A stretch of 64,000 nt of DNA, taken from positions 7,676,983 through 7,740,982 of the forward strand of contig NC_058337.1 of NCBI RefSeq assembly GCF_905475395.1, in the 5' to 3' direction. Below the pieces are notes generated by a model that ran no database searches, was not told the DNA's origin, and saw only the letters and a list, made by a program, of their open reading frames with translations. A program made the translations under genes and the position numbers. This DNA comes from Chrysoperla carnea. Its lineage: Eukaryota > Arthropoda > Insecta > Neuroptera > Chrysopidae. Every line of letters begins with the position of its first letter. Within the stretch, counting starts at the first letter, position 1. This document shows positions 35,400 to 46,800 of the stretch, one piece after another.

Positions 35400-36130
35400 C
35401 AAGGAAAGGGCTAGAAAAAATGATGAAACATTTATTAATTTAGTAAAATGAAACATTTTAAACAAAGAAGTGAAAAATTACACCTATTATTGACAAATAG
35501 TCACGCTAACGCCATAAATCTAAAAGGGAAGCCGCTTGAATATGTGAAAAACTACATATACTAAGGTAAACAAATATCATTCGAAGATAACAATGAAGAA
35601 CAAGAGATCGAGTGCCGTATTAACATATTAACTGGAAAAGTTTTGGTCCCTAAAGGAAATCCTGAAAGGGCAATTTGCGCTCCACCTGAAAAAAATTGTT
35701 TTAGATACCTATATTCTTCCTACTCTCACATACGGATGTCAAACGTGGACGTATAACACCAAAAGCAAATCAAAAATAGTAACATGCTAGAAAGCAATGG
35801 AAAGGAGCGTACTAAAAATAAGAAAATCGCAAAAGGTAAAAAGTGAACAAATCAGACGAGAAACGAAAGTTATAGATGCCCTAGATATGCCCTAAGCCAT
35901 ATCTAGGAAAAGTGGCGGTTGGTAGGACACAAAGGACGATGCAGAAACTATATATAGACATTTGAGACAACTAGGTATGTAAGACCAACGGGTAAAAGAA
36001 GAAGGGGCGTCCCAGAAAAAGGTAGATAGAAGATATAAAAGCTATGACAGGAAACGATTGGAGAAAGAAAGCTATGGACAGAGAGGTCTGGAAAAAGATG
36101 GAGAAGGCCTACACCTGAGAAGGAGTTTCG
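35400..36130 (+). pseudogene. RTE-type LINE C-terminal fragment, heavily frameshifted
   Basis: Successive plus-strand frames give LKGKPLEYVKNYIY and GKQISFEDN, then ILPTLTYGCQTWTYNTKTKS, then QKAMERSVLKIRKSQKVKSE, VRPTGKRRRGRP and WRKKAMDREVWKKMEKAYT. These are the conserved C-terminal blocks of RTE-like LINE polyproteins. Many frameshifts and stops; the upstream catalytic part is absent. Confidence 0.78.
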
Positions 36131-36970
36131 ATTATTATTCGTGGTTATTAGCATTTTATTATTTAAACAATTATTAAAAGAGATATCGATCTGAAAGTCA
36201 ATAATTATATGGTAATAGTCGTATAAGTCGTTGACGGTAAATGATACAAAAAACATTATTGAACAAAAATGATAGGAAATTTAATTATCTACAATAAAAA
36301 AAAATAACATTTTCGGTCTAAAGTTCACGATTACGAAGACATAGGCCGAAACGCTTTTTCAAAATACCGGCACATCCGCATTCGATTCTGCACATTTACA
36401 TTCAGTACGTGATACTGAACCTAATTAAATAAAATAAATTACACCTTTAATGTAATGCAGGAAAAAATTATTTATAGTCTGTAGTAATAGCACAACAAAT
36501 TTCATAAAATACCAACTTCACATATTTTGAAGGTGGTAACCCAAAAGAGATAGATATGTGAACTGTTCAAACAAGTCATTTTAATTTCGTCTGTCAAAAT
36601 CTAATCGATTTTAAACCATTCCTTAATTGATTTTAATTTTAACCATTGTGTATTAACGATATATTCGCAAATAAAACTTTTCGGCTAACACACACAAATT
36701 GAAAAATTTAATATACCAAAAATTTTGGATACTTCTGATGATGAACAATAACCATGAATTAAATTTAATGATAATAGCATGTAGCATATGACATTTACGG
36801 CTGATTAGTCGTGAAGATATTACTATTACTATTACTATTTAATTCAATTTTGTTGATTCTTATCAAAAAATAACAAAATTCATGTAATCACCACACAACG
36901 TCTATATACATACTCAAGTTATCTTTTTCACACAGGCATGCACACTCTTCGAGCTACTTACAATTAAAAA
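36131..36970. other. Gene-free stretch with a block shared with the Mic60 intron
   Basis: No gene. 36400-36485 (TTACATTCAGTACGTGATAC, then CCTTTAATGTAATGCAGGAA) is homologous to 61020-61105. The frame reads AHLHSVRDTEPN before a stop, close to the tail of the frame at 60815-61084. ATTACTATT units at 36820-36838 form a short tandem run. Confidence 0.55.
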
Positions 36971-37401
36971 CAAGTGAAAAAAAACAATTGACTGAGTTAA
37001 TTGTTGAAATACCATGCATAGTCAGTGTTGATTTCTTTATCACATAACACATACAAACATGTGACACATACATAACTGATATTCAAGTATAGTGCATACT
37101 ATAAAATTTCCGCCTACTTGGCGCCCTCACGGGTAAACAGTGATGTTTACGAAAAAATGTTTCAAACAAAAGTTGTTTAATTTTTGATAAGGAACATTTT
37201 TTACATTTAAATTTTTATTCTATCTGTAACGGTTTACAAGATGGGTCCTACAGACCCAAGACCCAATTGACCTATGATGCTCATTTACGAACTTGACCTC
37301 ACTTTTTACGTCCTGAGTATGCTGTATCGAGTTCAGCTCGATGTCTTTTTTCGTTTTTGAGTTATCGTGTCCACAGACGGACGGACGGACAACCGGAAAT
37401 G
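36971..37401 (-). repeat. R2 family element, truncated
   Basis: Starts ACAAGTGAAAAAAAACAATT and stops after the GGACGGACGGAC / CAACCGGAAATGGA block; the hairpin end is missing. Confidence 0.82.
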
Positions 37402-37544
37402 GAATGGAAATGAGAAGAAAAAGGTAGAGAAGGGGATAACAGAGTTCAATATTGATACAAATTAGTTGAAATTAAAAAAATGACTTGACATTTATTTTTA
37501 TACAAAAAGTGGCGCATTATTTTACGAATTTTAGTTTTAACTTT

Positions 37545-38285
37545 TGAATGAAATTTATTGCAAATTTAATGTTCTACAAATTAGTTAATCACCATTTTTA
37601 ACCGTTAACTATATATTTAGCAATAATCACATTGAGAAAAGTTTGGAGCGCTTTAAAATTAAATCCTATGTGTTATACAGAAAAAAATATTGAACAAAAG
37701 TTATAAAAAATGTTATTCTCTACGAAAATGATCCCTACTATTTTTTTGGTACGATTTCGAACGGCTCCCGCCCGTTCCGCCAACTTGGATTTACATTTGG
37801 GTTTACATTTGTGAGATACCCCTGTATGATATTCCAACACGAAAAAATTTTTTACAGTAAATTGTAGAAAAAAATTACCTGGTTATTGGAATATAGCTCT
37901 TAAACTACGATTGTACGACAAAAAGTTTTTAATGAAATTTATTGGAAATTGTATGATCTAAAAATTTATTTATTACCATTTTTCATGTACCATGAACCGT
38001 TAACTATATATTTAGTAATAACCATATAAAGAAAAGTTTGGAACGGTATAAATAAAAACCCTTGCATTATACAGAAAAATTTTGTTAATAAAAGTTATAG
38101 AAAATGTTATTCTCTATGAAAATGAGCGATATTATTTTTGTATTACGATGCCCGGTTCACAAGATATTTGATAAACGTGTTCTCCAAGATGACGGCTAAA
38201 GCTCACGCCCCTCCGTCCCGCCAACTTGGATTTACACTCGGAGGATACCCCTAAACATATTCCAACACGATCAAAATTGTATTAT
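37545..38285 (+). repeat. Diverged direct duplication, two copies ~395 bp apart
   Basis: Copy A (37545-37845) and copy B (37940-38270) share in order AATGAAATTTATTG, CCGTTAACTATATATTTAG, GAAAAGTTTGGA, GTTATTCTCTA, CCCGCCAACTTGGATTTACA-like and ATTCCAACACGA. No coding capacity. Confidence 0.78.
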
Positions 38286-38574
38286 GAAACTGCAGTAAAT
38301 GATATTATAAAACTACTTTTTTTGCTCTGACTATTGGGGTATTTGTAATCTGCATTACAGTGCATATAGAGGTAGAAATAGATTTAAACAAAACAAACAC
38401 AAAAATTCAACTACAATTGATTATTAACTAAACAATTTAGTATTGGTCTAAGAAACGGTATAAGGTCGAACTTCACCTGCCTGATAACCAGATGAGAAAT
38501 ATTTTTGTGAAATTTTATTGATTTTTAAACGCTCTTATCACAGTTCTATCAAAAAGTGATCATGCCTCTTTTAA

Positions 38575-38857
38575 ATTAAATTAATTATAATCAATTTTTA
38601 CCATGAACGGTTTTGTTCATACAAACCTATACCATTATTATCGTAATTAAATTATCTTTCTGATACCAATTTCAATTGGTTAACAGATCGATTTAGTTAT
38701 ATTGACTAACCTGTTCATATAGTATCAACAGATCTAAACCGATCTGTCAACAAATCGAAATTGGTATTAGAAGAAAAACAATTTAATTACGAAAATAAAA
38801 ACCGTGCTTGCTTGAAAAAAACCGTTAATGGAAAAAATTGATTAAAATTAATTTAAT
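38575..38857. repeat. Foldback element, ~283 bp
   Basis: Left TTAAATTAAATTAATTATAA and right TTAAAATTAATTTAATTAA, with ACCAATTTCAATTGG / CGAAATTGGTAT and CTGTTCATA-centred pairing inside; imperfect palindrome. Confidence 0.7.
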
Positions 38858-38860
38858 TAA

Positions 38861-39411
38861 CAAGTGAAAACAAACAATTGACTGAGTTAATTGTTGAAAT
38901 ACCATGCATAGTCAGTGTTGATTTCTTTATTACATTACATATACAAACATGTGACACATACATAACTGATAATCAAGTATAGTACATATTATAAAATTTC
39001 CGCCTAATTGGCGCCCTCACGGATAAACAGTGATGTTTACGAAAAAATGTTTCAAACAAAAGTTGTTTAATTTTTGATAAGGAACATTTTTTACATTTAA
39101 ACTTTTGTTCTATCTCTAACGGTTTACTAGATGGGTCCTACGGACCCAAGACCCAATTGACCTATGATGCTCATTTACGAACTTGACCTCACTTTTTAAG
39201 TCCTGAGTTCGCTGTAAAAATTTCAGCACGATATCTTTTTTCGTTTTTGACTTATCGTGTCCACAGACGGACGGACGGGCGGACAACCGGAAATGGACTA
39301 ATTAGGTGATTTTATAAACACAAAATTTTTTTCCTAGCATCATTATTTTTAAGCGTTATAAACTTGGGACTAAACTTAATATATTATGTTTTCATATATA
39401 CATGGTATAAA
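38861..39411 (-). repeat. R2 family element, near full length
   Basis: Complete minus-strand copy from ACAAGTGAAAACAAACAATT to the ACATGGTATA end; part of the terminal palindrome is deleted. Confidence 0.86.
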
Positions 39412-39526
39412 AATAGCCATGAACACTTTTCGATATAAAAACTATGCTAGTAGTGTTTAAAAATCTCTTTAATAGTGTCTTATTTGATTATCAGATGGGT
39501 GAAGGTCGACCTTATACCATCTCTTT

Positions 39527-39994
39527 TACTATATCTATAAACAAATACACATCCATAAAATAGATATTCATTATTATGATGGATACAGAAGAGAAGGACA
39601 CTACAGCCCACCTTCTCATTCTATCTCAATACAGCACCTATCGCTGACTTCCAATCTAAACTAAACTAACGAAACGAAACTGTATTCATGAGAACAAACG
39701 AACACAGAGACCAGGACGTTAGATAAACAAACTGTGGTGGGTACGGCTTTTTGGGACATCACCAATTACTTTCTGTTACCACCTTTAGTATACTAAACTG
39801 GAATTAGCAACAGAATGAGAACCACGTCTTCAAGATGATTGAGGAGGATAATAAATGACGAAGCATGATTATTGGTGCGTATTTACAGCATAATAATTGT
39901 AGACATGTATTACTAACCTGTAATACATGTCTACTTAAAAATATTTCTTGCAGATAAAACAATATCTAACCATTTTTCAGAATTTTTATACAGA
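39527..39994. other. Gene-free stretch with a perfect hairpin
   Basis: At 39899-39934 GTAGACATGTATTAC is followed after six bases by its exact complement. Otherwise no gene and no known repeat. Confidence 0.6.
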
Positions 39995-40434
39995 ACTAGC
40001 TTGATACCCGCCCGCTTCACTGGGCTTATAAGTAAAAACCACCGTTTTACAGCCTCCAGCTGTCTTGATCTCACTTATTTCCCTTTCATAACACCCGAAG
40101 GGATTTTTTACACAGCTGAAATATATGCAGTTTTCAATTTTTTAAAGTGAAAAATGGTTATATTTCATTGAGTGTATCAGATAAGATGGCCATGAATTTT
40201 TTGACATTTACCATTTTAAATTTTTACAGAAATCTTTAGTTTATGGTTCAAAATGATGATCATAGATGGAGTAGTAAAATATCAGATTAAATTTAATTTT
40301 TTTAATATTAAAAAAAAAAATATCCTTATTAATTATAAGGATAAAAGGAGGTAAGTGAGATCAAAAGAGGTGGAGGCTATAAAGCGGTGGTTTTCACTTT
40401 TAAGTCCAGTGAAATGGGCGGGTATCAAGCTAGT
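39995..40434. repeat. Foldback element with ACTAGCTTGATACCCGCCC ends
   Basis: About 90-bp arms: ACTAGCTTGATACCCGCCC at 39995 and GGGCGGGTATCAAGCTAGT ending at 40434, followed inward by matching AAAACCACCG and GATCTCACTTA blocks. The right arm and the sequence after it (to ~40580) also occur, reversed, at 56235-56640. Confidence 0.82.
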
Positions 40435-41640
40435 ATCTTTATAAATTTTAGTTCATGTGTTATTCTGATGTATGAGCTACATTATTGTTCAGTTTCATTC
40501 ATATCCATTCAAGCGTTTTTGCGTGAAAGCCTAACAAACATCCTTACTTTCACTGTATTATATATAGGAAGTAATTCAACAAACTATAACTAATGAAGCA
40601 GCTGACTTCCATCAATACGATCATACGCATTGAATACCATGCTCTGGTATTGGGTTTCTCTGTCAGTTTTTTGAATATTGGATTGTTGTCTTTGTTAATC
40701 TTCTCTGTGAAGCAAAAACGTGATGATCTAAGATTCCCACTTATATTATTACTAGCGACCCGCCCCGGCTTCGCACGGGTGCAATGCTGATACTAAATAC
40801 ACTACAGAAAAACTGTGAACGTTGTATATAAAAACATAGCGGCCCGCTCTGGCTTCGCACGGGTATAAAATATATAGCCTATGTGATTAAAATCAATCCA
40901 GTAGTTTTGATTTATTCATTACTGCCCGTGGCCCGCACGCGTTAAATTTGGAGTAAAACAATCCCCCTTTCCCTATACCATGAAGATTTCCTGCTATCTT
41001 TTGAATATCTAAATTCATACACTACATTTTTACTTATTTACTTTTTACGACATCACATTAGAAACCTCAAAAATAGCAGTACTTCTCCACTATTTAATGG
41101 ATGTTATTATACATATAAACCTTCCTCTTGAATCATTCTATCTATTAAAAAAAACCGCATCAAAATCCGTTGCGTAGGGACAGAGAAAGCGACTTTGTTT
41201 TATACTATGTAGTGATGATACAATATAGAAAAATTTCCTGTCACGGTCTTTGTGGTTAAACTCATCTGAAACGGTTGAGCCGATTTTAAAGAAATTTTTT
41301 TGTACATTCAGTAGGTATGAGAATATTTCGTACAGTATTTTTCATACTCCTATCCCCACCCTAAGGTGGTGAAAAAGGGAATGATAGTTTGTATATGGAA
41401 ATAATATGTAAATAATTTAATAGACAAATATAGATCAGAGTTTGCTAAAATGTCAATGCTGCATCAAATAATTAAAATGAATGAAGCTGTATGCGTCTGG
41501 TGGTCGCCATATTGAATTTTCATTAATGCAATATCTTCAGTAAAACTCGTAAGGCTAAGACAAATCGATTGACACCTGAATCATCGAAATCGGCCCACAC
41601 GTTTGGTCTCCAATATGCCATGTACCTAAGAACACACATA
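40435..41640. other. Dispersed-repeat-rich gene-free stretch
   Basis: 40440-40585 matches 56235-56370 in inverse (ACATCCTTACTTTCAC / GTGAAAGTAAGGATGT). 40751-41215 opens ACTAGCGACCCGCCCCGGCT and repeats a CTTCGCACGGGT motif at 40850, a dispersed repeat type I recall from other arthropods. 41237-41400 resembles 515-690. No gene. Confidence 0.55.
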
Positions 41641-42027
41641 TTCGTTGTGTGCGTAGTCATGGTAGGGACAATAAAATCGATGCCAGCGCTTCCAGTGAAA
41701 AATTTTGGCGTTAAAGGGGGCTGTTATTACTAATTTGCAGTTCTTTACATGTTAATGTTATAGAAATGTCAAATTAAAATTATTGTAAAACACGAATTAA
41801 TTAAACTTAATGCATTAAAAATTGTGAAAATAAGAAATCAAATTGCACAAATATTATTTTTCAAATGTAAATTATCATAATTATTTATTTAAATTTGTGA
41901 GACAATAATATTAAATTTTCAATGTAAGTGATAAATGCAATCCATACAATTATATATGCATCCATACAATTCTATAATTAAAGTAGTGTATCGTTACCAT
42001 GGAAACGAAACTCACGCACGGAGCGAA
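41641..42027 (-). mobile_element. R1 MITE, full length
   Basis: 387 bp between TA dinucleotides; near-identical to the copy at 15410. Confidence 0.88.
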
Positions 42028-42278
42028 TACAGATTGATAAACACAGTACCACTCCTTTGCGTTGCTTAGTCGGGTAAAAAGTAAAGATGTCCTAGAAGTT
42101 TCGATATCGTTTTTCGGGATGAAAACAACAACTCTCTACGAAAACAATTATAAATATACTGTAATACAATGTATTTAAAGACTTGTATGACAACTTTTCA
42201 TATTTAAAGCCAGTTAAACAATTGACATGTGCTTCACTTTTAGCTTCAAGTTGTATACTGAATATATTTTAATAGTGA

Positions 42279-42415
42279 ACAAGTGAAAACAAACAATTGA
42301 CTGAGTTAATTGTTGAAATACCATGCATAATCAGTGTTGATTTCTTTATCACATAACACATACAAACATGTGACACATACATAACTGATAATCAAGTATA
42401 GTACATATTATAAAA
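42279..42415 (-). repeat. R2 family element, short terminal fragment
   Basis: Only the ACAAGTG end through TACATATTATAAAA is kept. Confidence 0.8.
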
Positions 42416-42772
42416 CGTTATAATTTATTGCTTTAACCCATAGATCAAAAGCTCGCTTCGGCGCTGGGTAGGTTTTGAAGGAGGATATAAATACTACCTA
42501 AATCTCAATTTTCAAGGAAATCGACCTTGATTCAAAGTTGCTATGTAAACTACCTACTGGACTTGTTTCTTTCTTTTCAGATTTTATTTAACGCAGTCGG
42601 ATTTTTTATTTTTTTTATTATTTACTTTATTTTAGACTTTTTAACTTGTATATATTTTTAGCCCCCTTCTAATTTCCTTTATTTTGATACACTACTCGAT
42701 AGGTTTTGTTAACTTTTTTTTCTTAACCTATTACTATTCCACTTCAAAGATCATAAATTGAAAAAGAAAAAA

Positions 42773-42865
42773 TGGTGACTGCTGCTGGATTCGAACTCGG
42801 AACTAGTAATCACTAAAATAATTACAAAATGGTAGCGCCTAAACGACCACAGCCATTTACCACAC
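42773..42865 (-). pseudogene. tRNA-like sequence, possible SINE head
   Basis: On the minus strand GAGTTCGAATCC is a good B box, and TGGCTGTGGTCG about 55 bp upstream could be an A box. The acceptor ends pair poorly and no clean anticodon arm forms. It could be a decayed tRNA or the 5' part of a tRNA-derived SINE. Confidence 0.4.
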
Positions 42866-43866
42866 TTGAAGAAAAAAATAAAATAAGATATATATTTAAC
42901 AAATGTCATTTATTTTTCATAACTTTTTCGCTTTTTTTCAAGGTTTAGCAACCGAATTACCGTCTGGCAAATTAATTTTAGGTTTTTGTATACTTAAATA
43001 ACATAATATTAAAATAACAGACATAATAAACTTCTTTTAAAATTTAGTATTATGACCTGTACATTTAGGCTGCGCAGTACTAAACGCAACCACTTCCGGC
43101 AGCCAGACCGCCCAAGCTCTAACAGAAAGAACAAGGGGAACAACATATCATAAAATCATCAATAATAAAATTCTCTCTCGAAAACGTTGCGAGCTCCTAT
43201 ACTATAATATGATCATATATTAAATTGATGTAAATCAATGCCTACAGAGACATCTAGTTGTGTAATCAGTAAGATTTGAAACTAAACTGCATAGCTGAAT
43301 CAAATAGAGCTACCTGTTGGAATTACAAACAACTAATATCTCATTGAAAATATTTAAATTGATGGTAATTTCGAAAATATTTTATTTCATTTTATCACTG
43401 TTAACGCCTTTATCTTGTAAAACACAAAACTGGAAATATTTATACATAGTAAACCCGGTTTCGTTCCTTCATGTAAAGTTTTACTGTGATAGTATTTGTT
43501 GACAGCGGGTGGTTTCTAATAATTAATGACTAAAATTTAAATAATATTATATCGCAATATTTATTAATATAAATACAAAGTAAACACATTAAATTAACCA
43601 TATTACTATAAATCGATATAATTATCAATTGTATGCTAGACAGTTCACAAGTTTTATATAATTTATTGCACGTACAAATAAAACAAAAATTTCATACATA
43701 TAACCAACAACCTGGAACTGGAATTTCAATACATTAAATAAATTAAAACAACAAAAATTGACAATAATTTAAAAAAAACAATACGTAATTTAGTACTTAA
43801 TTATTCAAGTTTTATCAAACTAGATAACTTTAATCAAACAAATTTAATTTAAGTAAATAAATTAAA
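42866..43866. other. Upstream region of the FAHD2-type gene
   Basis: AT-rich. A frame at 43317-43502 has no recognisable content. The last ~150 bp should contain the 5' UTR of the next gene; no clear core promoter motif is visible. Confidence 0.5.
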
Positions 43867-46800
43867 ATGGTAGTAAATATGAATAAAATCTTTTTTAATT
43901 CAAAAAAGCTATTAAATTCAAGTGCAGCAATAAAACAACTGTTACTCAATACTCGTGATCAGAAAAGAAATTTTTCAGTCTCAAGTTGTTTAAGTATGCG
44001 TTTTGTACAATATACAGTAAATGGTGGCCCACAACGTTTAGGTGCCCAAATTTGTACTGGAGGTGATATTTTTGATATCAGTGCTGTTGATTCAACAATA
44101 CCAAATTCTTTGCCAAAATTTTTGGCCGCTGATAAATCTGTTCATGAACGAGCTAAAAGGTATAAAACAATTAAAAAAATGTAGTATACAATTATTTCTT
44201 CATTATTTTTTCATAGAATCGTTGCCGCAGCTTCTTCTTTGGTTTATTACAAAGATGTGAAACTTCTTTCACCGGTCACACATCCAGATAAAGTGGTATG
44301 TGTAGGATTAAACTACAGTGGTCATTGTGAGGAACAGAATAAGCCCTTTCCTAAAGAACCTACAGTTTTTAGCAAGTTTTCATCAACCATATGCGGTCCA
44401 ACTGATGATATAGTTTTACCCAGCGTTTCGACGGTAACTATCATTTATTATACGGCAAGGATATTTGGACACTATCGTGTATCTAACGGCTATCTAACTT
44501 TAACGCTTCTAGAAAAAAGCTCCTAGAACGTTAGGTAAAAAACCAAATTTAATGCATTTTTTACGTAGATTACGAATTTGTTGTCATGGCTGATAAAAAA
44601 ATAGTTTTTCCCTGTGATTGTGTTCATTCACTGATCCATAGGTTAGCCATGCCTTTAATGGGGTCGAGTTAGTACAGGCCTGCGGGTTTTTGTTTAACCC
44701 TGTGATTGCTTTCATTCTTTTTTTTCAACTTCAGAAAATCTGAGAATAGCTCAAAAAATTGGATAATATTCTCTTAATGCTAATTATCTACTCGTTCACG
44801 CTAAACACACGATACTGTCCGAATAACCTTACCCTTTCTTATAAGTTTAGCCAGAACCGTAAAAACTTGTAAAAATAATGAATTATCCTAATAATTTTGG
44901 ATCTGATACTCCATTAAACGAGGATTAAACCTCCAAATTCTTTCCTATAGCTCCGATTATATAGTTCCGAATGGTGCTATAGTTTCGAATAAGTTGTATA
45001 GTTCCGAATGGTGCTTTTTCCCAGGAGGTGGTAGTCGTCTATTCTAGAAAGTGGAAAAAGTTATAGTGAAAATAACAATGGCTATCCAAAGAGAGGCGAA
45101 TTCTAAACAAAAAGCATATTTCGAAAAGTCAACACTTTCCGAATTTTTGGCGATTGTAATTTCCTATTTTTCATTAAAAAATTCACCAAAAAAGAAACTA
45201 TGTACAGAAAATCAAACTTATAAATAGAGGAAAAGATTACTATTTCATTCGTTTTTGTGCGATATTTGTTGAGATACAGCTAGTTGAAGACAACTACCGG
45301 CAACAACTATTGGAGTATTTAACGTTAACTAACTGAAAATTTTTACGTTTTTTGAAAAAAGTATGTCGTACACTTTTTATACCATGTATATATGAAATAT
45401 ACATAGATATGAAATATACATATGATGCTAGGAAAAAAATTTTGACATAGGTGTTCATAAAATCACCTAATTAGTCCATTTCCGGTTGTCCGTCCGTCCG
45501 TCCGTCCGTCTGTGGACACGATAACTCAAAAACGAAAAAAGATATCGAGCTGAAATTTTTACAGCGTACTCAGGACGTAAAAAGTGAGGCCAAGTTTGTA
45601 AATGAGCATCATAGGTCAATTGGGTCTTGGGTCCGTAGGACCCATATTGTAAACCGTTAGAGATAGAACAAAATATTTTACAAAAATGGAAACATTTTAT
45701 AAGTTTTTTTATTTTTTTTTTTTTTTTGATAATTTTAGAATTACAGGCAGTTTTAAAAGAACTTTTCAAAGGAGAAACGTAAACGCCCGACAAAAAAAAT
45801 GTTCGTAAAAGATCGTGTAACGTCATAATGTTAATTAATAATTGTATACAGTGGATACTATTAAATTAACATTATTACGTCACAACGATGTTTTACGAAC
45901 ATTTTTTTTTTTATGGGTGTTTTCGTTTCTCTTTTGCAAAGTTTTTAAAACTGCCTGTAACTTTTATCATGAAAAAAATAAAAATTAAAAACAGTTTTAT
46001 TATAAAACTTATATTTGATCTTTCCATTTTGGTCCTAAATCCCAATTACTCCATTTCCGTTAAAATCAAGCTAAAATTTGTATAGTCAGCTCAGAACGTA
46101 AAATGTGAATCGGAGTTCGTAAATAAGCAACATATGCCTTGGATACGTAGGACTCACCTTCTAAGCCGTTAGAGAGAGAATGTTTAAATGTAAAAAATGT
46201 TTCTTATAAGAAAATTGACAACTTTTGTTTGAAACATTTTTTTAAGCATCATTGTCGAAACTTTTTTGGCCATTTTCTCCAAAACTATAAATTATAGAGA
46301 GTTTATGCAGATAGCTTCAACTAGTGGACTTGTGAAAGACTCGAAAAACGAAAAAAAAATTCGAGAAAATACTTTCAAAACCTTTTTAATTTTCCTAATT
46401 TATTAAAAATAATACAAACAAACATTAAATTAAATACCTCCTATACAGGGTATTTATATAATTAACTCAGTTAATTGTTTGTTATCACTTGTTTATAACT
46501 TTTGTAATTTTTATCACAACCTCTTAATTTGTGCTCGAAAAGTTTCTAAGCATAATTCCGATTCAAATGACACCTTGATCATAATTTTCCGAGAATCAGA
46601 TAAGGTGCGTTCCAAAATGATACTTATTGATTAGATTAGTTAGTACATTTTAGTTACTAATTTTTTTTTTTTTACTTAGAGAGTTGATTATGAAGTTGAA
46701 TTGGCTGTAATTATTGGTAAACAAGGTAAAAATATTCCTAAAGCTAAAGCTTACGATCACGTGTTTGGATATACAATCGCACAAGATATCACTGCGCGAG

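Larger units (their letters stand above)
38450..39526. mobile_element. Inverted-repeat element interrupted by R2
   Basis: GGTATAAGGTCGAACTTCACC at the left and GGTGAAGGTCGACCTTATACC at the right are inverted copies, followed inward by matching GATAACCAGAT / ATTATCAGATG. An R2 copy (38861-39411) sits inside, as does a small foldback (38575-38857). No coding capacity. Confidence 0.65.

Noticed and set aside
45467-45826. 119-codon minus frame in FAHD2 intron 2
   Set aside because: Formed by the R2 element and the adjacent foldback arm; the Arg/Thr-rich end is the translated GTCCGTCCGTC run.
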